NCBI RefSeq assembly: GCF_038096175.1
Contig: NZ_CP151099.1
Span: forward strand, 8,162,001-8,226,000
DNA length: 64,000 nucleotides
From: Nostoc sp. UHCC 0302
Lineage (GTDB): Bacteria; Cyanobacteriota; Cyanobacteriia; Cyanobacteriales; Nostocaceae
Direction: 5' to 3'
This document shows positions 52,418 through 62,838 of the stretch, piece after piece (within the stretch, counting starts at the first letter, position 1; the number at the start of each line of letters is the position of its first letter). A model generated the notes under the pieces. It did not search any database, was not told where the DNA came from, and worked only from the letters and a program-made list of their open reading frames with translations. A program made the position numbers and the translations under genes.

Positions 52418-52822
52418 ATGAGTTTATTGTCACTAAACAAAATATATAAAGTTATTGAAATTTCTGAAATAATTTATAGTTCAACTGAATCTGGTAAAAC
52501 CAAAGAACTAGAAACATTTATGGATAAATTATCTAATTATTTAGAAGATTTTAACAACCCAGGCAGATGTTCAGTAAACATACTATACAAATATGTTGAT
52601 GAATTCTCTGAGGAAGAAAAAGCAGAAGTGATAGCCTTGATGTGGCTTGGTCGAGGTATATCAAATGGACAGGCAGAAAACTTTCCCAATTTGGTTAAAC
52701 AAGTAGTAGAGCTTATACCTAAAAATTATGCAACAAGTTACATTATTGAAAAACCTCTTTTAGGAAAATATCTGCGGAACGGGCTTCGAAAACTAAATAT
52801 TTTGACTTCTGCTTCATTCTAA
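52418..52822 (+). CDS. DUF3775-family protein
   Basis: 134 aa. The N-terminus starts MSLLSLNKIYKVIEISE. The family core is visible as LYKYVDEFSEEEKAEVIALM followed by WLGRGIS (about residues 57-83) and the C-terminal TSYIIEKPLLGKYLRNGL (about 108-125). Function unknown; small, helical and cytoplasmic. ATG start; convergent with the Ap4A phosphorylase gene, 15 bp between stops. Confidence 0.75.
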   Translation: MSLLSLNKIYKVIEISEIIYSSTESGKTKELETFMDKLSNYLEDFNNPGRCSVNILYKYVDEFSEEEKAEVIALMWLGRGISNGQAENFPNLVKQVVELIPKNYATSYIIEKPLLGKYLRNGLRKLNILTSASF

Positions 52823-52837
52823 AAAATCGTCAGGGCA

Positions 52838-53770
52838 TTAGGCTGTTACATCGCCATATTGTGTTGAAAAAGCGACGTTTTTAAGCATAGTCATCGGCCC
52901 TTGCTCTTTGAGAATCTTCATTTCTTGTTCATTTCGTACTAATAGCGCCCCAGCAAATCCTAACGAGTTCACAGATATAGATTGGAAATGCTCTTGCGAT
53001 CGCGGTAAAATCAACATCCATTCTCGCGTAGCTAAAAGATTGTAAGCACCAGATTGCCTATTACCATCAATTGCGTCTATACATACAGCACGCAGTAATC
53101 TGTGATAGCACTCTAATGTTGCTTCCGCCGCTATTAATGGAGACTTTACCCAACTGGGGTCTAAGGTTGCGAAAGCGTGTACAAAAGGTAGCCCTGGTAT
53201 AGTTGCAATAGAACTTTGAAATTGCGCAAATGCCAGTAGAGGTTCAATCGGTATTTGTGACCCAGAGCCAGCAAGTTTTAGCGGCACTAGTTGCAGGTGT
53301 TTGTGTCGTTGACTAGCTCCAGCAATCTTACCACCGTTGTAGAATGCTAAACCATCAAAATCAGCTAGACACGCCCACATAGCTGCAAAATCTTCCAGGG
53401 TGAGTAAGTTTTCTTGTTCTTCAAAAGCACGAGTGATGATTAGCAGGTGATAATCAACAACGTTGAATTTATTCAAGATACACACATGGCTGTCGGAAAT
53501 ATCCCCCACACACAAATCCTGCTCGTAGGGAAGAAAGGGATTAAAGTCTTTACCAGAGGTGGCAGATTGTTTTTCCTGTTTCTCCTGGGCTGCTTTTTTA
53601 CGGTTCAGGTTAGATAGAATTCGTACTAAAAAGCGCACGCCATCTTGTTCGACAAATTCAAATTCTGTTGGTATCGATAGCAATGCCCCACATTGCAAAG
53701 CGTGTTCAGTCCGCTGTTTGATACTTGTCCATAATGTACCAGGTTGAAGTAATATTTTCCCCTGCCCCAT
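52838..53770 (-). CDS. ATP adenylyltransferase (Ap4A phosphorylase)
   Basis: 310 aa. HIT-superfamily hydrolase/transferase of the Ap4A phosphorylase group: substrate-pocket YNGGKIAGASQRHKHLQLVP (about residues 144-163) contains the HxHxQ-type catalytic motif (HKHLQ). An N-terminal subdomain (LWTSIKQRTEHALQCGALLS) and DYHLLIITRAFEEQ are also family typical. It cleaves diadenosine tetraphosphate with phosphate to ADP and ATP, limiting alarmone levels. ATG start; HIP1 inside. Confidence 0.9.
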   Translation of the reverse strand: MGQGKILLQPGTLWTSIKQRTEHALQCGALLSIPTEFEFVEQDGVRFLVRILSNLNRKKAAQEKQEKQSATSGKDFNPFLPYEQDLCVGDISDSHVCILNKFNVVDYHLLIITRAFEEQENLLTLEDFAAMWACLADFDGLAFYNGGKIAGASQRHKHLQLVPLKLAGSGSQIPIEPLLAFAQFQSSIATIPGLPFVHAFATLDPSWVKSPLIAAEATLECYHRLLRAVCIDAIDGNRQSGAYNLLATREWMLILPRSQEHFQSISVNSLGFAGALLVRNEQEMKILKEQGPMTMLKNVAFSTQYGDVTA

Positions 53771-53798
53771 TTCATTCCCTCAATTTGCTGGTAATTTT

Positions 53799-53852
53799 AT
53801 ACCGATTCAATTAATGATTGCGAATAGAGACGTGCCATCGCACATCTCTACA
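53799..53852. repeat. MITE-like repeat with gtagagacg hairpin, copy 2
   Basis: TACCGATTCAATTAATGATT shared with 49341, then the hairpin TAGAGACGTGCCATCGCACA with TCTCTA (53825-53850). It lies between two minus-strand genes and could serve as a terminator of the Ap4A phosphorylase upstream region or simply be an insertion. Confidence 0.55.
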
Positions 53853-53864
53853 ACGTTATTGGAA

Positions 53865-56800
53865 TTAACCAGATGGAGCTGCTTCCTCGAAGGGACGAAT
53901 AATAGCAGGGGCTGGTGTGACTTCTGGTTTAAAGATTGCTTGCAATGCCTGTTCTAAGGTTTGTGTCATCACGATTCGGTTTTCATAAGCTACGACTACT
54001 CGCACCAGAGTGGGTAAGCTATTTTGTGTAGCTTCTAGATAGATTGGCTCGACATATAGTAAAGATTGCTCAATTGGAATTACGAGTAAATTGCCTTGAA
54101 TTGCTCTAGAACCTTGACGATTCCACAGAGAAATTTGCTGCGAAATTACTGGGTCTTGGTTAATTCGCGCTTCTATTTGTTCTGTTCCATAAATCAGGCG
54201 TTCTTTGGGAAACGTATACAGCACTAACTTACCGTAGTTTTTGCCATCCGAGCGCGCTGCTAACCAAGCAATTAAATTAGTCCGTTGTTTGGGAGTGTAG
54301 GGCAAAAACAGAAGGAATTCTTCTCTACGAGAGGCTGCGCCAACATAGGGTACAGTGGGAAGGCTGGTAATTAAGTAATATGGCTCTACCGGACGAGCTT
54401 CGCTGCCATAAATTTCGTTAGGAATCTGCCATTGGTCTTCCCGGTTGTAAAATACTTGAGGATCAGTCATGTGGTAAGTCATCAACCGCTCAGATTGAAT
54501 TTTGAAGAAGTCCACCGGATAGCGGATATGGCTTTGGAGATTTACCGCCATCGCACTCAGCGGTTTAAACATTTGGGGAAATATTGCTGACCAAGTGGCA
54601 ATTATTGGATCACGAGTATCAGTGATATAAAAGTTAACAGTGCCATGATAGGCATCAACCACTACTTTGACAGAGTTACGAATGTAGTTGATGCCTTCGC
54701 TACCCGTATCTGAGTAGGGATAGTGATCGCTTGTTGTATAAGCATCGATAATCCAGTAAAGATAATTTTTATTCCCAGGAAACTCTTGATTATTATTAGA
54801 ATTAGCATTGGCAGTAACTAAATAAGGGTCACTGTCAAATTGCAAAAAAGGTGCGATCGCTTGAATTCTTTGCTTGATATTACGCCGGAATAATAGCTTT
54901 GTCTCTGGCGAAAAGTCCCGCGTCAGTACCATCCGCCAGTCTCTTAAATATGTAGCAAATAGCCATCTTCGCCACCACAAACCAATTTGTACACCACCCA
55001 CTCCTTCATAACTGTTGTATATATTGTCACTTCCGCTTGGATAGTCTAGCTCTCTAACTCTTGTACCAGTAACTACATAATTATTAGTAATTTCACCATA
55101 ATAAATTCGTGGTTGCCCAATGGGAACACTATCACGAATCGCTGGACTAGAAGTTGTTAGAGTGCTATTTTCACCGCTAATATCTTTGACAAAGTATTCT
55201 GGTAGTCCACCCGCCCCGACTGTATTCACTGGGCTAACAGTAAACCCGAAACCGTGAGTATAAATTAAATGACGGTTAACCCAAGTTTGAGCCTCTTGTG
55301 GTACAGCAGTGTAGTCAAGTTCTCGTGCAGCTATAAGTACTTGTCGCCGTTGTGTTTCAACTGTTTCCTGCTCTGGTACTGGTGGCTTTTGGGGGGCAGT
55401 TCGTCGAGTTATATCTGTTTCCAGAGTATACCTATCTATATCAGCATCAGGGAACCGATAGTAAGGTCGAATTTGTTGCAATTGACGGTTAGTTTCTAAT
55501 AGCGGTCGTTCATCCCACAAGCGAATATTGCGAATCGTTAGGTCATTAGCTTTGATATCAGCTTCAGTCAAAGTTCCTTTTGGATTGAAGGTTTTAACAT
55601 CAATCGCTTCTAAATCAAATGCTTGTCGAGTTAAGGCGATAGTACGCTGAATGTAGGGTTGTTCCCGTTGCAATTCATTTGGCTGGACAATTAAATATTG
55701 CATTGCTTCGGGCAGAATAAAACCAGCTACTATCACCATTCCTAAATAAACCGCTAAGCCATAAAATACTAATTGCCGATATTTAGACTGGCGTCGCCAG
55801 AAAACTGTTCGCCAAAGTAGGTAAGTTGCGATCGCCACTGCTAAAACACACAAGACGGTATAAGTCGGCAATTGTGTTGTCACATCAGTGTAACTAGCAC
55901 CATAACTTACTCCACGGCTGGAATAAACTAATTCATAACGACTAATCCAATAGCTGAGGGCAATTACCAGCATCAGCAAGCCACCCACACCGTACAAATG
56001 GCGTTGCTGCTGTGGTGAAAACCCTGGAAAAATTCCTTGACTGAGGCTGTCTGCGGATAAAAGATAAGTAAGGGCAACGCTAAGGAAAGTATATAAAAAT
56101 AATCCCATCAGCCAGAATTCTAGTAGCTCCCAGACAGGTAGGGAAAATATATAGAAGCTGATGTCTTTTCCAAATAAAGGCTCAGTATTATTGAAAGGAG
56201 TATGGTGGAAATATTGCAACACTCTTGCCCAGTGCTGGGAAAGTATTAGCCCAAGCATGAGAGTGAACACAAATGCGATCGCTGTTAGTAAAAATTGAGG
56301 GTAAAGAAGAAGAGCGATCGCAACTCCTACAACCAAGCTGATATACCATACTTGGGAGATAATTTGTTTTCCCAATAGCCAAATTGTCTCTGGTCGGAAC
56401 AATACGGGAATTGGTAAGTTAGCCTTGCTATCTGAATAATGCCAGTAAGAGAAAGCTATTTGTCCGTAGTGAACTAGCATTAAGCCAACTAACAAGCTCA
56501 ATGCTAAAGCTATAGGTAACAACCAGCCTAATTTTAAAGGTTTAAAACGTTGGGCTTCAGATTTGCTTATTTCATCACGTCTTCGATACTGAGGACTAAG
56601 AAAGTTTTTGAGTTCGCTGCTGAGTTCTGCTTCCTCACGCCTGATTTCCTCAATTTTCAAAGATTTAGAATATTTTAGCCGTTGTGCTAACAAGAAGTTT
56701 CCCAATAAATAGGTAGCAGTTACACCCACCACCAGTACCCACAAAACACCACGAGTTTCCACCCGCAGCAGAAACACTTGTAAGTAGCCGACTTCCTGAA

Positions 56801-56897
56801 ACCAGAGAATTTCTGCTCCTAGCCGGGAACCCAAATCCAAGAGTAACCACAGCCCTAAGAATACTATTAATACTCGAAAGCTCGATTTCCCAAACAT
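53865..56897 (-). CDS. UPF0182-family large membrane protein
   Basis: 1010 aa. Seven or so membrane helices in the N-terminal 420 residues (first two at about 5-25 and 48-72, last near 385-405), followed by a large extracytoplasmic domain (about 425-975) containing [20 protein letters not shown] and [10 protein letters not shown], the diagnostic conserved region of UPF0182, and [20 protein letters not shown]. Function unknown; present in many cyanobacteria and actinobacteria. The C-terminus ends with a linker rich in Pro. ATG start; solitary. Confidence 0.92.
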   Translation of the reverse strand: MFGKSSFRVLIVFLGLWLLLDLGSRLGAEILWFQEVGYLQVFLLRVETRGVLWVLVVGVTATYLLGNFLLAQRLKYSKSLKIEEIRREEAELSSELKNFLSPQYRRRDEISKSEAQRFKPLKLGWLLPIALALSLLVGLMLVHYGQIAFSYWHYSDSKANLPIPVLFRPETIWLLGKQIISQVWYISLVVGVAIALLLYPQFLLTAIAFVFTLMLGLILSQHWARVLQYFHHTPFNNTEPLFGKDISFYIFSLPVWELLEFWLMGLFLYTFLSVALTYLLSADSLSQGIFPGFSPQQQRHLYGVGGLLMLVIALSYWISRYELVYSSRGVSYGASYTDVTTQLPTYTVLCVLAVAIATYLLWRTVFWRRQSKYRQLVFYGLAVYLGMVIVAGFILPEAMQYLIVQPNELQREQPYIQRTIALTRQAFDLEAIDVKTFNPKGTLTEADIKANDLTIRNIRLWDERPLLETNRQLQQIRPYYRFPDADIDRYTLETDITRRTAPQKPPVPEQETVETQRRQVLIAARELDYTAVPQEAQTWVNRHLIYTHGFGFTVSPVNTVGAGGLPEYFVKDISGENSTLTTSSPAIRDSVPIGQPRIYYGEITNNYVVTGTRVRELDYPSGSDNIYNSYEGVGGVQIGLWWRRWLFATYLRDWRMVLTRDFSPETKLLFRRNIKQRIQAIAPFLQFDSDPYLVTANANSNNNQEFPGNKNYLYWIIDAYTTSDHYPYSDTGSEGINYIRNSVKVVVDAYHGTVNFYITDTRDPIIATWSAIFPQMFKPLSAMAVNLQSHIRYPVDFFKIQSERLMTYHMTDPQVFYNREDQWQIPNEIYGSEARPVEPYYLITSLPTVPYVGAASRREEFLLFLPYTPKQRTNLIAWLAARSDGKNYGKLVLYTFPKERLIYGTEQIEARINQDPVISQQISLWNRQGSRAIQGNLLVIPIEQSLLYVEPIYLEATQNSLPTLVRVVVAYENRIVMTQTLEQALQAIFKPEVTPAPAIIRPFEEAAPSG

Positions 56898-57459
56898 TCC
56901 TTGGCAGCCAACTTAATATCTAACGCATTGGAGTATATCCGTTTCCTATGCCCTATTACTTATTATGGATTGGTCGTCCTGAAATTATTCAGCTCAATTA
57001 AAGCGATTTATAAAAAACCTAAACGCTATTGGCTGTAATTCGATTGCATCGACAAATACCCTTTTACTTTAAAAATGATACAAATATGCTGATAGGGACA
57101 CGGCATTGTCGTGTCCCTACGAGAAATCTAATATGTATCAAGATTTAGTAGCGACTGTCTTAAAAGTCAAGCGATCGTTGATACTATAAAACTAATTTAT
57201 AAAATTACTAGGCAAAATTAAGCCAAAATAACCGTACAAAAGTACTAAAAAAGCGTAAATACTAGAAAGTTAATAGAAATAGCTAGATAATAGGCTGAAA
57301 GCATTAATACTGTGTGTTTTTCTGTCCATTTTCATCGTAATAGCCACTCTGAAGATTTTTTTAAAATCGCCAATTGGTCAATATGTGAGTAATACTATCG
57401 ACATACTATTGTTCAGAGAGTATAAGAATTTATTGTGAGTTCTAAGGAGTGGTGTAAGG
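56898..57459. other. Divergent intergenic region
   Basis: 562 bp between divergent genes. A dispersed hairpin lies at 57093-57119. The rest is AT-rich with no gene. AGGAG at 57445-57449, 10 nt before the ATG at 57460, supports that start. Confidence 0.45.
57093..57119. repeat. Hairpin repeat (gggacacg type)
   Basis: TAGGGACACG (57093-57102) and CGTGTCCCTA (57110-57119), a perfect 10-bp stem. Belongs to the broad gtagagacg/gggacacg dispersed hairpin family. Confidence 0.65.
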
Positions 57460-59424
57460 ATGGTTTCCCCTCTTGTGATTTTTAATTACCTTAGAGTAGA
57501 TGTACTGTTAGCAAAGCTGAACTTTCTGGAATCAGTAATGCTTTGGGTTTCTCGTTCATCAGTATTATCTTTTACTTTAGGCATAGGAGTAGCAAGTGTA
57601 GCTTTGCTCAGTACAAGTTTCAGTAGCGCCACTGCTCAGCTCCCAGATGCACCAAATCAGATGCCTCTAGGTGAGAAAACAATCTCTCAGGTTAATGCAC
57701 TGTTTGTCAACCCAAGTGTCGGAGATGACAATACAGGCAATGGCAGCGATCGCGCTCCCTTAAAAACCATTACGCAAGCACTGCGTAGAGCTAATGCCAA
57801 TACTGTAATTATGCTCTCCCCAGGTAATTATACTGCCGAAACCGGAGAGGTATTCCCTTTAATACTAAAACCAAGTGTTTCTATTCAAGGAAACCCCAGC
57901 AACAAAGGCAAGGACATTACCATCCAAGGAGGCGGTGGCTACCTCAGCCGCAGCTTTGGTGGTCAAAACGTCACAATTGTCGGGGCTAAGCAAGCGGGAT
58001 TGACTGGGGTAACAGTGACGAACTCCAATCCCCGTGGTTACGGATTGTGGATTGAATCTAGCAATCCGGTAGTGCAAGAAAATACCTTTACTGGCAGTAC
58101 CCAAGATGGGATTTCCGTTAATGGTGACGCCGCCCCGACTATTAGCAAGAATTACTTTTATCGTAATGGAGCTAATGGAATCACAATTACTGGTAACTCT
58201 CGTGCCGAGGTGCGGGAAAATATCTTTCAACAAACAGGTTTTGGGATTAATATTGCCCAAAATGCTGCTCCAGTAATAGTAGGCAATCAAATACAACAAA
58301 ATAGATCGGGAATTATAGTGCAAGCAAATGCCCGCCCGATTTTGCGAAATAATATTATTCAAACTAGTAAAGAAGATGGTTTAGTTGCGATCGCCAAAGC
58401 AATGCCAGATTTAGGTAGCGCATCTGAACCAGGGGGTAATGAATTTCGCGATAATGCTCGTTACGACATTAATGCCAGTGCTGCCAAGCAGGTGATTTCT
58501 GCTCCTGGCAATAACTTTGCTATTAATCGCATCAATGGCAAGGTAGATATCAACGGTAGTACAGCCCAAGTAGCCCAGAACTCTCAACCTGCTTCTGTCT
58601 CCAACGGAACTTTACAGGAAATAGCTCCTAATGAAGAAATTACCTTCTCTGCCTCAGAAATTTCTCCAACTACCAACAAACGCCCACTACCATTGCCTAG
58701 CAATAGCATTTCTCAAAATAACACTGCTGCACCATTAAACGCTAACCTGCTGCCATTAGTGCCAGCTAATGTTCGTAATTCCGTACCTCAATCAAACCAA
58801 CCACAACCCACCCCTAGAGTTGCTGGTTTTCCTGTTCCTAGGAGCTTGGCAACTAGACAAACACAAGCTACTGCACAGGCAAACATAACACCTCAACCCG
58901 CAAACTCGTCTGATATGCCGCAGTTGAATTATGTGCGGATTGATCCCAACACGATTGAGTTTACAGCACCGCAGCCCCCAGCCAACGTAGCACAGACGCA
59001 AGTATCAACTAGAGGTGAGCAAGGGCAATCATTACCAATCCTAGAAACTCCTCCCCCAAACAACTCAGAACAGCAGGTTGAGAGAGAAATTAATCCTCCC
59101 TCAACAGCCTCACTTTTGCCAGTTCCCGATCGCAATCTCCCAAACGTGCCAGTTCCAGAAAGTTCTACAACTGTCGCCTATAGTAGAGATTTGCCGCCTG
59201 TTAGTACTAAACAGTTGGGCATCCGTTACCGTGTGGTAGTGCCATTGGTATCTGACAGAGACCAAGATTTAGTGCGATCGCTTGCCCCTGGTGCATTTTC
59301 CACAGTCTGGGAAGGTCAAAGAGTTATGCAAGCAGGAGTTTTTAGCAGTGAATATAATGCTACACAAATGCTCAGAACACTCACAAGCAAAGGTTTAAGA
59401 GCGATTATGGAGCCATTGAATTAA
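57460..59424 (+). CDS. Exported right-handed beta-helix (DUF1565) protein with SPOR-like C-terminus
   Basis: 654 aa. Signal sequence at about residues 36-58 (SFTLGIGVASVALLSTSF, ATAQ cleavage); an internal ATG (57538, Met27) would give a more normal signal peptide, but the AGGAG favours 57460. Residues about 75-360 form a DUF1565/parallel beta-helix region (NPSVGDDNTGNGSDRAPLKT, then repeated NPVVQENTFTGSTQDGISVN-type rungs). A long Pro/Gln/Asn-rich linker (about 375-580) leads to a C-terminal about 70-residue SPOR-like domain (GIRYRVVVPLVSD ... AGVFSSEYNATQMLRTL). Likely periplasmic, binding glycan or peptidoglycan. Perfect bidirectional terminator at its end. Confidence 0.87.
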   Translation: MVSPLVIFNYLRVDVLLAKLNFLESVMLWVSRSSVLSFTLGIGVASVALLSTSFSSATAQLPDAPNQMPLGEKTISQVNALFVNPSVGDDNTGNGSDRAPLKTITQALRRANANTVIMLSPGNYTAETGEVFPLILKPSVSIQGNPSNKGKDITIQGGGGYLSRSFGGQNVTIVGAKQAGLTGVTVTNSNPRGYGLWIESSNPVVQENTFTGSTQDGISVNGDAAPTISKNYFYRNGANGITITGNSRAEVRENIFQQTGFGINIAQNAAPVIVGNQIQQNRSGIIVQANARPILRNNIIQTSKEDGLVAIAKAMPDLGSASEPGGNEFRDNARYDINASAAKQVISAPGNNFAINRINGKVDINGSTAQVAQNSQPASVSNGTLQEIAPNEEITFSASEISPTTNKRPLPLPSNSISQNNTAAPLNANLLPLVPANVRNSVPQSNQPQPTPRVAGFPVPRSLATRQTQATAQANITPQPANSSDMPQLNYVRIDPNTIEFTAPQPPANVAQTQVSTRGEQGQSLPILETPPPNNSEQQVEREINPPSTASLLPVPDRNLPNVPVPESSTTVAYSRDLPPVSTKQLGIRYRVVVPLVSDRDQDLVRSLAPGAFSTVWEGQRVMQAGVFSSEYNATQMLRTLTSKGLRAIMEPLN

Positions 59425-59443
59425 GTGAGAAAATCACCTAAAT

Positions 59444-59474
59444 AGTAAAGACGTTGCAATGCAACGTCTTTACT
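59444..59474. terminator. Bidirectional terminator palindrome
   Basis: AGTAAAGACGTTGCA (59444-59458), A, TGCAACGTCTTTACT (59460-59474): a perfect 15-bp stem between convergent genes. It also belongs to the gtaaagacgttgca repeat type dispersed in Nostocales. Confidence 0.75.
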
Positions 59475-59478
59475 GAAA

Positions 59479-59955
59479 TTAATTGGATGAGTCTTGCTGT
59501 TTCGATGAACGGCGTTGTTTAATTTGCGCTCGCTGTTCTGGGGTCAGAATTGCTTGAGTTTGTTGTCTTTGATCTCGGAGAATTTGGCGAACTTGTTGTT
59601 TTTGTTCTGTTGAAAGATTAAGCGATCGCAATGCTCTCCATGATGTTTTATCTCTTCCCTGAGTCGCAGATTTATATTCTTCTTGCTGTTCAGGAGATAA
59701 CAGAGCAAGTATTTTTGTTTGACTTTGCTCTCTTATCTGTTTCATTTGGGTTTTTTGCGCGTCAGTTAAATTAAGCCCTGACGTTCTCTCTGAGACTGGA
59801 GTTGTATCCGTCTGAGCTGGAGCAGAACTTGATGCATCTTCAGTAGAGTTATTTGGAGAATTTGCACCATTGAGCGAAGGTGATTGACAAGCCGCGGTGA
59901 AGATTGCGATCGCAACAGCACCTAAGAGAAGTTTCACATTAAATTTATACTTCAT
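59479..59955 (-). CDS. Spy/CpxP-like LTxxQ lipoprotein
   Basis: 158 aa. Lipoprotein signal peptide with lipobox IFTAAC (Cys23), then a Ser/Asn/Thr-rich linker (about 25-58). Two LTxxQ-type helical hairpins: NLTDAQKTQMKQIREQSQTK, LLSPEQQEEYK; NLSTEQKQQVRQILRDQRQQ, ILTPEQRAQIKQRR. Spy/CpxP proteins are periplasmic chaperones or stress sensors; here the lipid anchor places it at a membrane. ATG start; convergent with the beta-helix gene. Confidence 0.85.
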   Translation of the reverse strand: MKYKFNVKLLLGAVAIAIFTAACQSPSLNGANSPNNSTEDASSSAPAQTDTTPVSERTSGLNLTDAQKTQMKQIREQSQTKILALLSPEQQEEYKSATQGRDKTSWRALRSLNLSTEQKQQVRQILRDQRQQTQAILTPEQRAQIKQRRSSKQQDSSN

Positions 59956-60661
59956 AGATTAATCTCCTAATATTTTTGGCTGTGTGAGTCACATATCAAT
60001 TGCTTCTTTTAGCCTAAAAGTATTTTTATTTTTGTTGGAGAATTTTTACATTAAATAAGATATTCTTTAGATTCTCTACTGCTAGTATATGAGTATATAT
60101 ACAAAATTTTCTTCGGAAAAAAGTCACAAATAAAACATGACTTTAGTCATATTTTATTAAATTTTAAACCTAGGTAATTAAAGTTTACTAACAATAACTA
60201 AGCTATTCTAGAGTCAAAATTCAGTTAGGTATTTGAGTCCGACTAGATAAGGAGTATTGGTTAAAACATTATCTATTTATGGGCAAAAAATAAATAATGA
60301 GTCAGAATTCTGAATTTTATTTATTAAAAATATTTTTCAGCTATTTTGTTACCATCAAAAATTGACTTTTGAATAATTTATTCTCTGAAAATCCCTTTCC
60401 AAGTTGTTTAAGTAAGATTCTTTTCCATAAATAATTGATAACTTATAAATAAGGCTTATAAGTAAAAATATAATTAATTCTTATTACTTATAACTGTCTT
60501 AACTGTCTTAACTGTCCTTGCATCCTTGTTAAAAATCTGAGACTTTAAAAAGCATAAAGCATTATGTTATGCGTTCCAAGCAATTTGGAGAAGCTGAAAT
60601 AATTCATTTATAAATAGCATCTGCCAAAGAGTAAATTCTCAAAAAATCAAAGAGGTAACTG
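59956..60661. other. AT-rich intergenic region, nothing recognised
   Basis: 706 bp of AT-rich DNA between divergent genes. CTTAACTGTCTTAACTGTC (near 60496-60515) is a short tandem duplication. AAAGAGGTAACTG directly before the ATG at 60662 supplies a likely ribosome site (GAGG). No gene or structured RNA supported. Confidence 0.45.
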
Positions 60662-61153
60662 ATGAGTAATATCAAAGAAGTACTGCCTGCTTCAGAATTT
60701 CTGAAAAAGAATTTAGGAATTTCCTCAGCTCCGCTTGAAGCATACCTCAACTACGGATATGCACTACTCACTATTGCTGGAGCCGATGGAGAGGTTTCAG
60801 AAGCCGAACTTAATTGGTTACTAAATCATCAGCGCATGGCTGGCGCTCCTGAAGAAGCAATAGAGAAATACAAAACATTTGAATACAAAAATGCTGACTT
60901 AGAAAATTTGCTGAGTAAGATTACAGTTGATGTTCCTACTTGGTCGAAATCAAAATCATTGCTGTATCATGCAATTCAAATGGCTCGTGCCGATAAGGAT
61001 TACTCACTTGAAGAGCAAAAAGCGGTAAAAAAAGCAGCTAAACTGCTGAAAGTTGAAGATGATATTGCGCTTGCTCTCAATAGATTGATAGAAACAGAAG
61101 AAGCAGTAACTGCATTACGTAAAGCGTTACTACAAACTGAGGTTTTAGCTTAA
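60662..61153 (+). CDS. TerB-like protein
   Basis: 163 aa, all helical. Two acidic, metal-binding-like motifs separate the repeats: IAGADGEVSEAELNWL (about residues 38-53) and ARADKDYSLEEQKAV (about 109-123), the pattern of TerB/DjlA-N domains. TerB proteins belong to tellurite-resistance and stress modules near membranes; this one has no neighbouring ter genes. ATG start with GAGG 5 nt upstream. Confidence 0.72.
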   Translation: MSNIKEVLPASEFLKKNLGISSAPLEAYLNYGYALLTIAGADGEVSEAELNWLLNHQRMAGAPEEAIEKYKTFEYKNADLENLLSKITVDVPTWSKSKSLLYHAIQMARADKDYSLEEQKAVKKAAKLLKVEDDIALALNRLIETEEAVTALRKALLQTEVLA

Positions 61154-61419
61154 TCGAAGGGCTTTGTATTACTTAAAAACGCTGGGTAGTCAAACGTAAT
61201 TTCTGCTAGCTGATGGGGTGTCGCTGATTGGTCATAGACTATGAGTTATTGCTCAAAACATCAGAGACATTTATCTACTTTGCCATAACCCGTATTATGG
61301 TGAGGCAACTGGTATAAAAGTTGATTACTCAAAATTTTTCAAACACCCTCTTAAACATACCTTGTCCTAAAGGACACGCTACGCGAACCCAATTTTTTAG
61401 AACACTCATAGAATAGAGG
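61154..61419. other. 3' region of the TerB-like gene, possible small RNA locus
   Basis: No frame. A strong intrinsic terminator at 61420-61465 lies 267 bp after the stop codon, further than usual for a plain 3' UTR. A short repeat TGTCCTAAAGGACA with CGCTACGCG near 61364-61385 is present. Confidence 0.35.
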
Positions 61420-61465
61420 TTTCGGGCTATAGGTTTAAAACCTGATTTAAAAGCCCGAAATTTTT
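61420..61465 (+). terminator. Intrinsic terminator
   Basis: TTTCGGGCT (61420-61428) pairs with AGCCCGAAA (61452-61460), with an inner AGGTTT/AAACCT stem, followed at once by TTTTT. The best intrinsic terminator in the window, on the + strand. Confidence 0.8.
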
Positions 61466-61704
61466 GCTGTCTAAAAAATTTAGCTTTTTTATCTAGCTTT
61501 AATCCTTTTCACTTTAAGGTTGGTACAAATAGCAGGGAGAAGAATTAGAGACTAATTATTTGTATTAAATACTTTGTGAAATTGTATGACCTTTGACACG
61601 GCGAGTTCTAAATTAATTTTTACAAGAAAACTTGATATATATTAATTTTCAACCAATAAATCCTTTGCCGATTCGGCATCAAAGTAATTTTTAAATAATA
61701 AAAA
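61466..61704. other. AT-rich intergenic DNA
   Basis: No gene, RNA or palindrome supported between the two terminators. Confidence 0.4.
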
Positions 61705-61720
61705 GGCAGGATTACCTGCC
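61699..61720 (-). terminator. Intrinsic terminator, minus strand
   Basis: GGCAGG (61705-61710), ATTA loop, CCTGCC (61715-61720); on the minus strand followed by TTTTTATTATTT. It should end transcripts of the 271-aa gene, leaving a 3' UTR of about 250 nt. Confidence 0.65.
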
Positions 61721-61970
61721 ACGATGTGAATCAACGTACTTATTTTAAATATTGCATACAATATTGACGTAGCCATTACAAAATTGTGACGAAAATGCGA
61801 CTTAATAACGTGCTGTATTTGTAGAATTGACCAGAACCATACTCAAGTAAACTGACGCCTTGATTCTGCGATAAAACTCCTAAGAGAGTTCCCAAAATAG
61901 GAAAGAATTTGGAACTTTCTGCGCTATTGTGACGTTAAAGCTAATCTTGGCAATAGACGAGTGGTAAACG

Positions 61971-62786
61971 CTATTCGCCAGACATCGCTTTGAGTTTTGA
62001 TGTGAAAGACTCAGAGCGATCGCTTTTTTCTGGGGTAAATTGTCCAATTGGGGGATGAGTAGCTGCTGGTGGCAGCAGTTTTGTCCGTTTAGGCGGGATT
62101 TGTCTTGGGGTAGACAATAGACTTTCGTGTGAAGTTAGCCGTGGGCTGACATTAGACACAGGCTGACGCGTAGCTGAAGCTGTAATGCCCCGATGTTTGT
62201 TGTCCTCGCTTCCCTGCATCTTCTCTTCTTGCGCTAAAGATGTCTTCTGTTCTGCACTCACGAGTTGTAGAGTTGGCGCATTATTTTGTCGATAGTTATT
62301 GCCAACTTTCGCAGGTGGTAATTGCAGACTACTCGCTTTCTCAACAGTGGGGTTTTGCTTGGCAGGCGGTAGGGCTGGTGTAGACGATGAGGTTAAGCTT
62401 TGGGGAAACTTGCTACAAATCAGGCGTTCAAATTCCATATTGAAATGAAATATCGTTTGACCCCGCCGTTGCCAAAATACTAAAATTTGCTGTACAGAAA
62501 CTGCTTTGTAACGGCCTTGATACAATGCCTCAATCACTGCTAGGTGTAACCAATCAACCGGGTATTGAGTTTGCCAACGATCTACTAACTCATTGGCAGT
62601 ATACCCGCTGAGGTCAAAACTATAGTGAATTAATAAGGCGATCGCCAATTCGGCGCAGGTAGCTGAGGGATTTAGGGCTTTTATTAACATGGGGCTATTA
62701 GCTTTAGGCAATAGGTCTAAATTGTCTAGCCATCGCATATAGCCTAACGTGCTTTTGACTACATGGTTATTTTCCCAGAGTCGCAA
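61971..62786 (-). CDS. Conserved cyanobacterial hypothetical protein
   Basis: 271 aa from a TTG (MRLWENNHVV); an ATG at 62738 would shorten it by 16 residues. The N-terminal 120 residues form a helical domain (NPSATCAELAIALLIHYSFD, RWQTQYPVDWLHLAVIEALY, QGRYKAVSVQQILVFWQRRG). The rest is a disordered Pro/Ser/Thr/Gln-rich tail with short conserved blocks (PPIGQFTPEKSDRSESFTSK). I do not know a function; the type occurs across filamentous cyanobacteria as far as I recall. Followed by an intrinsic terminator. Confidence 0.7.
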   Translation of the reverse strand: MRLWENNHVVKSTLGYMRWLDNLDLLPKANSPMLIKALNPSATCAELAIALLIHYSFDLSGYTANELVDRWQTQYPVDWLHLAVIEALYQGRYKAVSVQQILVFWQRRGQTIFHFNMEFERLICSKFPQSLTSSSTPALPPAKQNPTVEKASSLQLPPAKVGNNYRQNNAPTLQLVSAEQKTSLAQEEKMQGSEDNKHRGITASATRQPVSNVSPRLTSHESLLSTPRQIPPKRTKLLPPAATHPPIGQFTPEKSDRSESFTSKLKAMSGE

Positions 62787-62838
62787 AGTTGATAGGCAGT
62801 GTTTTTCATTTTACTTGCCAACTGCTGAGATGCAAGAA

